Below are positions 23,578 to 35,987 of a DNA stretch of 64,000 nt, in pieces. Within the stretch, counting starts at the first letter, position 1. Every line of letters starts with the position of its first letter. The stretch covers positions 8,255,375 through 8,319,374 of the forward strand of contig NC_079510.1 of NCBI RefSeq assembly GCF_030052815.1, read 5' to 3'. The DNA is from Hevea brasiliensis. Taxonomy: Eukaryota; Streptophyta; Magnoliopsida; Malpighiales; Euphorbiaceae. Position numbers and translations under genes: made by a program. The notes beneath the pieces are model-generated. The model ran no database searches. It was not told the origin of the DNA and was given only the letters and a program-made list of their open reading frames with translations.

Positions 23578-26500
23578 TGTCACACATTACCCCTCCGTAA
23601 GGCATAACATGATCCCGTAGCATACCTAATGAATTACCAAACTTCGTCTACTAATAACCCATTAAATACACTATAAGGGATTTTAAACCTTTTTTTATTT
23701 CTTTTTACAGCGGTGAGCACTTTTGACAAGTGTTAAAAAATTTTTTAACTGAAGTGAAACCAAATAACACATCTGAAGTATCAATAATTTTTGTAAAAAT
23801 TTCAACAAAGTGCCGTCTATATTTGGAGTAAAACAGTTCTTCATAAACCTGTAAAAAGCACTTCCAATATATTTGTTCCATTCTCAAACTCCAATATGGC
23901 TCGACACAAATCAATTTTCTCAACATTTGTTAAACTCAATTCAACATAAATTTTCAGTAGTTCCAAAAATAGAATATAAAATGACTGAGTAGTTCAAAAG
24001 CTGAGATAAGAGAAATATATTACAACTTTAGTTTACAACTGCTCAAGACCAAGTACAATATATACATATAGTTCACATACATTACAACAAAAATTACAAG
24101 GAGGTGGTATACTCAATATACTCGGCAAAATCCCAAAAGTATAGTACAAGCAGCCTACTCTGCTACCTTATCTGTCTGTCTACCTGCGACAATAATGAAA
24201 AAGCTATCGCTGAGCCAATGTCTCAGTGGTGCACAACATTAAGAAAATACAATTTAAAACCATAAACCATAAATCACATGAACTGTAGATACTTAAAATC
24301 ATAGTTCATTTCAAAAGATAGAGAATGTCATAAAGAATTAAACTCCATTTCACAATGTCTCAATAAATACCAATAAATCACACACACAGCTTAATCATGA
24401 TTCCAAAGTGCAATTCATCCCAAAAGCCAATGGCTAATGAGGAATAACATAGCTAGCTAGCAATTATATGAGTACTCATCCTATTCATTCTCAACTGGCA
24501 CACACCTCAACACTTCAGCCAGAGAGGGAATTCAAAGCCAATTCGTCCCACTAGACAAGCTAGCGAGGAATTCAATCAAATATACATGATAGCTATGGTT
24601 TCAAACCATTTGCAATATTTTTCAAGAAATAAGTATCAATCAAATTTCCTTCAAACAAATTTTCCACAATTTAAGCAATAACATATAAATTGTCATAATT
24701 TATTTCAAGTGAAATTTCAAAAGAAATAACTGTTGTGCACAAACCTCTGATGAGTAGCCTCTTGGCCTTGACTCAGTGGTTCTTTCCCCTTCTCTGAGTC
24801 TTTGCTAACTGAAACACATAATTTAAAGTGTTTCAGTACTCATTTAAATTGTTTCTAATAATAAGGTTCAATAATTAAATTTTATTAATACTATTATTTT
24901 TATTAGTCAACCTATAATGTTGACCTTTAATACACACTAGGTGAATTAATTTTAATGTTACCAATATGTCACATTTTATAGTCCTTTTGTGTTGGCATGT
25001 GTTACCAATTTCATTTTCAAGTGTATTGCATTTTATTGCAATTTATCGGATTTTGGTATGCTATTTTGGCCTAGCCGAATGATCTAGTCCCCTCAGTTTC
25101 TGGGTTCTGGTCAGAATTACAAACTTGTAGGTCTATGTCTTATTGAACTTTTGCCACAAATTTTAGGTCATTTGGAGTTTACTAGACCAAGTTATGGTCA
25201 TTTTACCAATACTGGACAGGTTGCACTAAAATGGCAAACTTAGGTCATTTTTAGGTCATTTCCAATTCTGGCAGGTTTTATACCCAAAATTGTGCAAACA
25301 TTTTGACTTGCTTATGGTCATTTCTGGGTTTTGTAATCTCTACAAAAGATGTAGCCCTATGTCTAAGCTTTCCAATGGTATAAATTTTAGGTCATTTGGA
25401 CCTGTTTGGAGTGAGTTATGGCCAAAAGACCAATTACTGTTCAAATGGTCAATTTCTGGGTTACCAAGTTTGTAATTCTGGATTAGGTCAGTTTTAGTGT
25501 TACTTTTCAAACAGAATTTTGGTAGGCTTTCAACATGAAAGTTGGCACATTTTGTGCCTAGTTTCACCTCCAATTAGCCTCATACTAATTGGAGTCACAC
25601 AATTCTATTTATAGCCTAAAATACATACTACCTTTAACATATTTCTGAAGCACTAACTAATCACACATTCAACTAGCTATAACTTCACTTCCCAAACCTA
25701 ATTCTGCATTTGTATCATGCCACAACCATTCATCACTTTACATTATAGTCACTTTGGGTAGAATACAATGACCTTTAGTACACCAATTATAGTCCTAAAT
25801 CACAATACACCAAATATAGTCCTAAATTACAAAGTCCATTTACAATAATATATACATGTAAACACTCCCAATATTACATATAACTTCACTAGCAAATTAT
25901 ATACATATTCTGCCACCTTTAATACCATAATTTAACAAACCATTCATGAAATTAAACACTTCCAACTTCACCATAAGGCTGCCCAAGTTACACACATACA
26001 TCAAGCTTTCATTTTCAATTTACAAACTTACAATTCAAACTGTATAAATGGTAAATCAACTCCTATACATTTAAGCACTTAAATTAACACCTCAAATCAC
26101 CAAATACATGAAGAAATAATTCATTAACCTTGAAATTCCATGGCTGCTAAAAGTTACACCCAACAATTACTCAAGTAATTCTTTCAATTTTTCAACAAAA
26201 TACTACCCACAACCTCAACACAAGTTTTAATTAAGCAAGGGAAGAAAATGGACACTTACCTCTTATGAAGCTTATTAAAAACTCACCAAATCTTTTCTTT
26301 CTTGCTCCCTATCTCTTCCCCAAGGTGTATAGACAACTTTTAATGAAGGAGACTTGAGGTTTTTATGGTTGGATCATGGATGCATGGAGCTTGAAGCTTG
26401 GACGGCCATGGAGTTCTTTGGAGAATTGATTTCGGTTGGTTTTTAGTGAGAGGTTGAAGATGACAATTTTCTATCCACTTTAGCTTTTAGATGTCCGAAA

Positions 26501-29500
26501 ACTATGAGTTAGTGGAGCACTAACCATAGTTTAATCTTTAATTAATTAAAGTTTCGCAATTTTGCATTTTATGCCTCAAACTCCCATTATTTACATTATG
26601 TGTAACACCCTCACTGTAGCAATTCCATACATTCTATTGTTCCGATGACCGGTGTAGGTCTGGACAGCTAAAACATTTGAAAAAATATTTAGACTAAGGA
26701 GTCATAAATAACTCAAATAAGTGTAAGAAAAATTTAGAAAAATTTTTTGAAATAAAATACAACGAAGTTAAATGAGCCGGTGCCCTAGCGATGGGTAACC
26801 CAGTGGGAAGTTGTGATTCTCACAACCAGGAGCCCTAGACCCGGAAGAAAATTCATAAAATAATTTTTGAGACTTCATAGAAGAGTCATTGAGGTTTCTA
26901 TGGCATTAGAATGCCAAGAAAAGGTTTAGAAAAATTTTTCAATCGGTACAGACAATTTTAGTCTGTTAAGCCAAACGGAGGGCATTTTGGTCATTTCATC
27001 TTCAGAGATGATTTTTGGCCGACTTGTACAGTTAAGTAAATAATTATTATGACATAAAATGTGAATAAATATTGCTAAAAATTAAATTAAAAATGAGTAG
27101 AAAAGAAACGAAAAAGAAAATGAATTAAATAGGAAATATGACATCACATGATGTCATTAGTAAGGTCTCACCCAATCACCTTGCAACAAGCCACTAAAAA
27201 CCAATTAAAAAGGAGATAAAGGAGACAAATTAACAAACCAATCTGCATCTTCACCATGGGCAGCCGTAACAAGAGAAAAAGAGAAAGAGAGAAGAGAGAA
27301 ACCTCCATTAGAGCACACTTCAAGCTTGAATTCCCACCCTTCCTCACCCTAAAAGCCCTAACCACCTTCACTAAAAATTACACCCACACCAAGGAGAAGT
27401 GTTTGGCTACCAAGAAATTTGAAGAAAGTGAAAAAAATTCTATGGTTTCAACAAGCTAAGAGAGTGGTTAAAGAGGTTAGTGCACTAACCATACCCTTTA
27501 TCTTTCCTAAGCATGAAAAACATTCTTGATTAAGTTGAAATGGCATGAAAAGAAAAGAAAACTTGGAATATGTTGAAGTTTCAATTTGTGGCAGCCCTAG
27601 GAAGTTAATGAATTTGATGGTTTTGATGATTTTGTTTTAGTTAGTGAAGTTGATTAAAGAAGTTTAAGGCATTAGAAATCAAATTGCATGGATGTATGAT
27701 TGAGATTGAAATTATAAGATAGGGTTTTGACCTAACTTAGTTTTTGTATTATTACTTGGAATTTGATGATGTTAAGATGATTTAATGACCATTTGAGGTG
27801 CCAAATATGTCAAATGAAGTTTGTAGAGTTATGAGAATTGAATTTGGGAGTGTTGATTCTTATGCAGGAAATTCGGACCTTTGAGTCCAATGTATTGTTT
27901 GAGCCATAAATGGAGTTGTATAGGTTCAATTGGTTCAAGGCCAATAGGACATGAAACTAGACACATAATGGCACAACTTTGGTGCAGAAACCCTACCCTG
28001 AAAACTAAACCAAGTTGACCTAAAAATTGCCCTAATCCGGGTGACTTGCATTCTGCTTGGGCAAAATGACCAAATAAACAGTATTAATTTATTTTGTGAT
28101 AACTCAGTGTAGAAGGGTCCAATTAACCTGAAATTTTACCAGCAGATAGCTAAGACATAGACCTACAACTTTCATGAAGAACACAAATCCAAATTCTGAA
28201 CATAACCTAGTCAAATTGCCAACCAAACTTAGGTCACTAAATCTGGTAGAACCAAATTGCCCAGAAATTCTAGGTACAGGTCAATCCGGCCAGTTATGGT
28301 AAAATGACCATAACTTGAGCTATAAAACTCCAAATGGAGTGATTTAAAAAAATAAATGTAACTAGACACAATAAGGAACAACTTTCATGAAGACAGTTTT
28401 ATCAAATTCCTACTGTACAAATGACCAATGGAACAGTAAACCTAGGGTATGAAATCTGAAAATTTTGAATAACATAAGATAAGCGTTGAAATGGTATTGG
28501 AAATCAATACCAACAAAAATAAAATGCAAAATGTGGTATCTTGGAGAACTTAGGTTCAATAAATTTATTATGTATTAAAAAGTCAACAATTTGAGTGAAT
28601 AGTAATACGAATAGTAGTACAAAGACGCAAAGTGTAAGAACTATATTGTTAAAAGGAAATTAAGGCCATAAATTTGAAATCCATGAAATGTTCATGGATT
28701 ACTTGGAATAGGTAATTGAGATTTATACTCCCAACACCAGTGGAATTCATAATATATTAGCAAAACAACTTGAAGTATGAAATGTTCTTTACATGAATGG
28801 ATTGTTGAATGTATAAATAAGATAAAAGTGCCATGTGGGATTTAAGTTCCCATCAAGAGAGAAAGGAAAAATGTTTTGAATACAATGGTACATGTGAACC
28901 ATTGTTTTGAATCATGATCAATATGAATAATATAATGAATGAATAAATGAACAATATTAATGTATGAATGAGACTTTAATTCTCATTATTGTAGAAAGGA
29001 AAAGTACTTTGAGTACAGTGATATAAAAAGATAATTATGTGAATTGTGATCATATATATGATCAAATGAACGTATACATTATAATTGAAAATTATTATGA
29101 AAAAATAAAGTCATAAATAATTGCTAATATTCATAACTTATTTTAATAAATTAGACTGCCCAAGTAACCTATGACAGGCTGACTAAACTGGATAATGGGT
29201 CGTTGGCACTGGACACCACGGTGCCTCGGGCCGTCATACCATGGGACGCAGAACGTCAACCACGTATGCAGTCAGTATGGCTAAAAAGCCATGATATCAC
29301 ATAATCGGGCATAAAAGCTATGAATACAGGCATAAAAGCCATGAATACGGGCATAAAGCCATGAATATATGCATAAAGCCTTTCGCAGTACTGCTAAAAC
29401 AATACCCTATTGGCATGCCAATCTATCCAATCTAGCACACATGTCTAGGCAATGCAAGGGCTAGAAAGCAAATAAATGAGTAAGAAGTTCTGAAATAAAT

Positions 29501-30313
29501 TAGATTAGCTCTAAAAATTTGTTTCTTAGAATGGTCTGAAGTAAATTAAATTAGTTCTAAAAAATTTTAAATATTACGAAATGATTGTAAACAACTTAGA
29601 AAGTATCAAGGAAGTGATAAAAAGACTAGTAGAAGAATTATAACTTAAATAATATTACAAATGTGACTTACATAAAAATATAAGTATAAATTTAAATTTT
29701 AGATTATTCGTATCTGGTATATTATTAATGCAAATTTCTGAACTGAGCACCTCCAAAGAAGAACATGGCAGGATAGAGGATAGTTAATATTAGAAACTAA
29801 ATTAATTATAAATCTAAATTATTTGAACTATGGTTTATTTCTACCTTTATTTATATATTATTATTTTCTTGCTATATTATTGCACTACTAAGCAGCAATG
29901 CTTAGCACGATGGATTCGTTTCCTCGCGCAGGTACTGAAGTTAAAGCCCAGCGAATATTAAACAGAGATTTTGGAGTCCAGATCTACAGAGTGTCAAAGG
30001 TTGTCACCTCCTCAGCAATGCATGTAGATAGGGCCCATATAGATAATATTATGTATTTTATATATTATAATTAGTTATTATTTGTAATGTAAACTATGAA
30101 TTGTATGTTGAAATATAGATTATGGAACTGTAATTAATTTGTAGATCATGTAAATTATGAATTTATGTAATCAGTCTGTAAATCATTTAAATTAATGAAA
30201 CTTGAGAATTTATATATATAAATTGTGCATGAATGGAAATGCATGGAAATGAATATGAAATTGAGATATATGAATGAGATGTGAATTATAAGATGATTAT
30301 GAGAATAATTGAT

Positions 30314-32420
30314 TGAAGGAACGGAAGCGTGAAAAACACAAGATTATACCATTGAATTCAAAAATTTTCACCTAGGGTCACATGCACCATGCAAGATTTA
30401 TTTTTATCTATTTGATTTCAATGATAAACAACATATTAAAACTCTTTTAATATGTTTTTGAATCTGTATTTGCCATTTAAGATTTTAAAATTAATCAAAT
30501 TAATTTTAGAACCCTAAATTAAATCAAGAACGATTACACTAACCTCTTGATGTGCTGCAGCGTGTCTACGCCTTTGAGATTCGTCTTCAGGACACCAGAT
30601 GTTGTCCCTCTAGCTTGTCCACACCAAGAACACCTATGGCAGCCCTTGAACAGCTTCTAAAGCCTTTTCTATTAATTAGAAATTCAAGTTCTGCCTTTTA
30701 AGAGATTAGAGATGTAAACAGGACACTAGAAACAATTTCTAGCGTTCTTAATTCAAGAGATTGATGGATAATCTATTTGAATTGATGAGAGATGAAGAGA
30801 AATAGCTGAAGAGGCTCAAAGTGGCGTGACAATTGAGAGGAGAGGCTGCTGGTTATGTTTTCTTTTCATAACCACACTTAAATAGCTAGGTTAACACATT
30901 AAACCCTAGCCACATGTCACCTTTTGATTAGCTCTAGGTTTAAGTGACCCAATCACATTGTGCCAAGTGTCAAACCTATATTTAATCTTGATTTTAATCA
31001 TCTTACATGATTAAAAAACATTTGGCAAGCTTATGTGTTATGCCATGTGTCACCATCTCATGGTGCCACGTGTCACACTGTGAAATGACCAAAATGCCCC
31101 TGTGTCTTAATTTTGAGTTCTTAACCCAAAATAATTATTTTCTTCTTCTAATTAATTTATATCAAATATAAATTAATTAATTAATCTCTATTAATTAATT
31201 TCTCATCAATTAAATTCATATTTAAACACTTTAAATATAAATTTAATTTATACTACACATCCAATAATCTAGATTTGGTTTCAAGTCATGCTAGGGACTT
31301 TGCAATTTAATTGCAAACCAAATCTATTTAATTAATCAATTAAACTCTTTAATTAATTAATTAAATCATATTTAAATAGGTGATAACTTGTGTATGTGTG
31401 TGACTTACTAGGCTCATCACTAATTGGCAATGAGACATGATATCAACTCTTAATATCATCAGAACTCTTTCTTACCATAAATGATTTCTCTAAATCATTT
31501 TATGAACCTCATAGACCATGGTTAACACCTAGCATAGCATGCCATGGCCACCCAATTAGTAATAAGGTTTACCTTAAATGAACCTATAATCATATGTTAC
31601 CATGCACTAAAATCTCTCTGTTACAAAATCCCAACTCAAACTGGAGTCATGGTTTATGTCAAACTCCATTTGCTATGAATATTATGTTCTCTTTTAATTC
31701 CAGTTCTTGATTAAAAGATTTTTCTCATCAGAAACTCTTTTCTGAATAAATCTATCTGTCCTGGCTAGGAACTTGAAACATCAAGAACAATTAAATGAAC
31801 ATAGGATTTTAACTCTATTTACTTAGAGGAACAGATTCCATCTTGATCAACACCTACCTCCATATATAACTAGCAGGAGCCAACACATGCCCATATACCC
31901 ATACATAGTACAAGTATGAAAGCAGTATCAAACTCAAACTACCTATATACAAGATAACTGTGCTATCTCAGGTCTAAAGATTATATGCACTGATATGATT
32001 TATGACAAAACATTGACAAGAGTAAACTCCATGTGCTTGTCATAAGTGTCACTGGTTCGGCCTACTTATCATTTATAAGTGCCTATCAAGTTTGTTATAT
32101 GGCATAAGACTCACCATTCCATCTTATTTATATCTCATATAAATAACTTGGGAACAAACATGAATACAATCTTTCTGGATAAGTCATGTCCTTATTATGA
32201 AGTATCCTCGATTGTGAACCTATTTATGATACTTTGTGCTAGAAATATTGTCACTCATATTCTTAACAACTTAAGAATAATATTTCTAACAAAATATCAA
32301 TGGACCTTTTCTATTACACATAAATATATTATGTAAACGGAAAAGTGGAAATGCCTTTTATTATTAAAAATATGTACAAGATACAAACTAATTGATATGC
32401 TCTAGGGCATACTACTAACA
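30314..32420 (-). repeat. E8 3' LTR (left), 2107 bp
   Basis: Starts TGAAGGAACGGAAGCGTG and ends GGGCATACTACTAACA on the plus strand. It is near-identical to 37775-39869. The open frame 32079-32336 is shared by both LTRs only as a copy. Confidence 0.93.
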
Positions 32421-32434
32421 ATCTCCCACTAGCA
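32421..32434 (-). other. E8 polypurine tract
   Basis: On the minus strand GCTAGTGGGAGAT directly precedes the LTR start TGTTAGTAGTATGC. GTGGGAGAT before TGTT is the usual copia form. Confidence 0.85.
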
Positions 32435-32713
32435 CTAGAGCCATTCATTACAATATCTTAGACCTATCTTCTCAAGATGTCGGTCTAATCTGAGTGCGTG
32501 ACATAGGCTTAGTGAATGGATCAAGCTGGATTTTCGGTGATGCTATTTTCTGCATGGCTACATCGCCTCGCCCAACTATTTCTCGATAATGTGGTAGCGC
32601 CTTTCTATGTGTTTGGATTTACGGTGAGACCTTGGTTCCTTAGCTCGTATGATTGCTCCATTGTTGTCACGATGTAATGGAGCTGGCGACTCAATGGAAG
32701 GAACTCACGTAAG

Positions 32714-34075
32714 TTACATCACGAACTTCTTTATCCAAGCGACTTCATTTGCGACATCGATGCAAAGAATATACTCGACCTCGATAGTGGAATGCGCAAT
32801 CGTGCTCTGTTTGGAACTCTTCCAACCGATCGCACCTCCATTACAAATGAACACATATCCAGAGGTAGACTTTCTATCATCGATATCTGATTGGAAATCA
32901 GAATCAGTATAACCATCCAATTGCAAGTCTCCACCTCCACAAATCAAGAATAAATCCTTAGTTCTTCTCAAGTACTTAAGGATATTCTTGACAGCTATCC
33001 AGTGTTCCAAACCTGGATTGGATTGATACCTGCTAGTCAAACTAACAGCATATGCGATATCTGGCCTAGTACACAACATTGCATACATTAAACTTCCAAT
33101 AGCCGAAGCATATGGAATCCTGGCCATCTTATCTCTTTCTTCAGGTGTCTTTGGAGACATCTCTTTAGAAAGGTGGATACCATGTCTCACTGGTAACAAT
33201 CCTCTCTTGGAATCAAGCATGTTAAACCTCTTTAACACCTTTTCCAAGTATAGACTTTGGGATAAACCATTATTCTTTTCGCTCTATCTCTATAGATGCG
33301 AATCCCAAGAATATAGGTTGCCTCCCCTAAGTCTTTCATGGAGAATGTATTTGACAACCATACCTTTATAGTCGTCAACATACCTGTATCATTACCCATC
33401 AACAGTATGTCATCCACATATAAGACAAGGAAAGTGATAGCACTATCACTAACCTTCTTATATACACATGGCTCATCCTCATTTTTGATAAAACCAAAAG
33501 ATTTAATGGCTTCATCAAAACGGATGTTCCAACTCCTCGAAGCTTGTTTCAACCCATAAATGGATCGCTTTAGCTTGCATACCTTGGAACCATCTTGGGA
33601 TTCAAATCCCTTAGGTTGTTCCATGAAAATGTTTTCTTCAATGTATCCATTGAGAAAAGCTGTTTTGACATCCATCTGCCAAATCTCATAATCATATTAT
33701 TAATATTTTGATTATAAAATCATAATTGATTTAAGCATGGCAACAGGCGATAAATTCTCCTCATAGTCTTTTCCTTGCCTTTGGCGAAACCCTTTCGCTA
33801 CTAGCCTTGCCTTATAGGTCTCTACCTTTGCATCTGAACCAATTTTCTTATTGAAAACCCATTTGTTCCCTATAGGTACAATACCTTGGTGGGTCAACAA
33901 GATCCCAAACTTGATTCTTATACATGGAATCAATCTCGAATTTCATAGCATCAATCCATTTTGAAGAGTCTATATCTAATATAGCTTTTTCATAGGTAAG
34001 TGGATCATCTCCATGATCTACTTCTTCATGAGTAGACAACTCGTGTTCTTCTTCATGAAGAAAACCATATCTCAC
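32714..34075 (-). pseudogene. E8 reverse transcriptase and RNase H
   Basis: Four overlapping frames together cover the domain. The RT start has SKWIDAMKFEIDSMYKNQVW and KARLVAKGFRQRQGKDYEE. The next piece has MDVKTAFLNGYIEENIFM, SIYGLKQASRSWNIRF and the catalytic LYVDDILLMGND. RNase H follows with RPDIAYAVSLTSRYQSNPG, DGYTDSDFQSDIDDRKSTSG, and TIAHSTIEVEYILCIDVANE. The catalytic Asp pair of YVDD and the RNase H Asp (YTDSD) are kept. Frameshifts lie near 33930, 33690 and 33240. Confidence 0.9.
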
Positions 34076-34151
34076 CGTGGGTGAGATACCAGTTGTTCTA
34101 CGAGGAACAGTGTAGATGTTTCATCAATGGGTATAGGTTGACTAGATGGAT

Positions 34152-35070
34152 CTATATCCATCGATGCATTGGTTGGTCGAAATTCTCCAATTCTAACTCT
34201 ATTTGCCTTCCTTTGCCTCCTTCTTGAACAAACTGTTGTTCAAGAAATGTGGCATCTCTACTTATCACAACCTTTTGTGAAGTAGGCAAATAAAAATAAT
34301 ATCCAAAACTATCTTTTGGATATCCAACAAATCGACCTCTTTCTGATCTGGTCTCCAATTTATCAGTGTTTAGCTTTTTGATATAAGCTGGACAACCCCA
34401 AATCTTAACATGCTTAAGACTTGGTTTTCTTCCATGCCATATCTCATAAGGTGTGGAAGAAACTGATTTTGATGGAATCCTATTCAGAATATATAAAGCT
34501 GATTCTAATGCAAATCCCCAAAAGGAGATTGGCATATCAGTATAGCTCATCATACTACGTACCATATCCAATAGGGTACGATTTCTCCTTTCAGATACAC
34601 CATTCAGCTGTGGCGTTCCTGGAGGAGTCAGCTGAGAAACAATACCATGCTCTCTCAAGTATTCATCAAATTCAGTACTCAAATATTCACCTCCACGATC
34701 TGATCGAAGAGCTTTAATACTTTTTCCTGTTTGATTTTCTACTTCAGATTTAAATTCCTTAAACTTTTCAAAGGATTCATGTTTGTATTTCATCAAATAC
34801 AAATACCCAAACCTTGATTTATCATCATTAAAGTTAATAAAATAATGAATGGCCTCTCTCGCCATTTCTTTAAACGGACGACATTCATCACTATGTATTA
34901 GTTCCAAAATATTTTCACTCTTAGCCGTTGTCCAACAAAGGGTGATCTAGTCATTTTGCCTTTAAGGCAAGTTTCACATGTTGGAGTAGGATCATATCCC
35001 AATGAGGATAGTATCCCCTTTTTCTCCAATTTTGCAATCCTTTCTTATTCAACATGACCTATCATTAAGT
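34152..35070 (-). pseudogene. E8 GAG-pre-integrase and integrase
   Basis: The zinc-binding entry is visible as IWHLMIGHVE followed by a CETC pair at about 34985, but these are separated by a stop and a frameshift. The core is open from 34907: IHSDECRPF (first Asp; the family has SDVCGP), ALRSDRGGEYLS (second Asp), QLNGVSERRNRTLLDM (Glu). The C-terminal part is WGCPAYIKKLNTDKLETRSE and FVGYPKDSFGYYFYLP. The DDE residues are intact in this copy. Confidence 0.9.
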
Positions 35071-35260
35071 GCCAAATATATTTTGAACTTGAGTTGGTTT
35101 TCACCATGGCATTGTATTCTTTTAGATTGCTATACTCTGGCCAGTGGAAACACTTTCTTACGGGCAATGGAAACACTTTCCTATTGGCAATGGAAACACT
35201 TTCTTGCTGGCAGTGGAAACACTTTCCTTTGCCTTTATCAGCTTTAGTCTTACTTTTCTG
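35071..35260 (-). pseudogene. E8 gag zinc-knuckle region with 23-bp repeat; protease missing
   Basis: The frame gives GKGKCFHCQQ, the first half of a CCHC knuckle. It then gives three rearranged repeats (ESVSIAN, RKVFPLP, VRKCFHW) caused by four copies of a 23-bp unit (GGAAAC anchors at 35146, 35169, 35192 and 35215). The second half of the knuckle is lost. GAG-pre-integrase sequence begins at about 35070, so fewer than 150 bp remain where about 300 bp of retropepsin is expected. No D(S/T)GA motif is seen. Confidence 0.8.
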
Positions 35261-35261
35261 C

Positions 35262-35987
35262 TTAGATATTTTCTTTGAAGGACCAGAATCGAGGTTTCTT
35301 TTTCTTATTGCCCTTCTTCTTGTTGGACTTTCCAGTAGAAGAAGATGCAACCAAAGCTACCTCTTTTCCTTTATTGCCTGGCATATTCTTTTGGGCAATA
35401 ACCAGCATGTTGAGTAATTCAGCTAAGGTGCATTCCTGTTTAGTCATATGGAAATTTGTCACAAAATTCCCAAAAGACTCAGGAAGGGATTGAAGGATCA
35501 AATCCGTTTGTAGTTGGAAATCCATGTTGAAGTCAAGATGTTCCAACTGCTCAATCAGCCGAATCATCTTGTGGACATGATCCCCAACATTCTATCCCTC
35601 AGACATCCTCATACGGAATAGCTGTCTAGATATCTCATACCTAGCATTCTGCTGTGCTCACCATACAACTCTTGTAGGTGAAGGAGGATCTCACTCGCAC
35701 TCTGCATGTTCTCATGTTGCTTCTGTAACTCATTACTCATGGAAGCAAGCATGTAACACTTAGCTCTCATATCATGCTCCTTCCACTTGTCCAAAGTTTC
35801 ATGTTCCTCTTGTGTGGCCTCTGGAGGTAAGGGACCAGGAACATTTGAATCTAGAACATATCCTATATGTTCAAGGTTCAGGACAAGTTTCAAATTTCTT
35901 AGCCAATCGCATGATTAGGTCCTGTCAACTGTTGTGATCAAGTATGCTTGCAAGGATATTGGATGGTGGTGGTTGTTTTGTGCTCAT
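35262..35987 (-). pseudogene. E8 gag (UBN2-type)
   Basis: The likely start Met is at 35987 (MSTKQPPPSNILASILDHN), followed by a stop and frameshift. The UBN2-type gag core runs in two frames: KLVLNLEHIGYVLD, MRAKCYMLASMSNELQKQ and EILLHLQELYGEHSRMLGMR (35609-35893), then RLIEQLEHLDFNMDFQLQTD, LQSLPESFGNFVTNFHMTKQ and LAELLNMLVIAQKNMPGNK (35262-35567). It ends in a lysine-rich tail before the knuckle. Typical for copia nucleocapsid precursors. Confidence 0.9.

Noticed and set aside
27256..27459. Plus-strand Lys/Arg-rich open frame in E7
   Set aside because: It lies inside an LTR, has low complexity (GAGAAAG runs) and is not kept in E9.
32079..32336. Open frame of 85 codons conserved at 39528-39785
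   Set aside because: The two copies lie in the two LTRs of E8 and are alike because LTRs are duplicated. No domain is recognisable.
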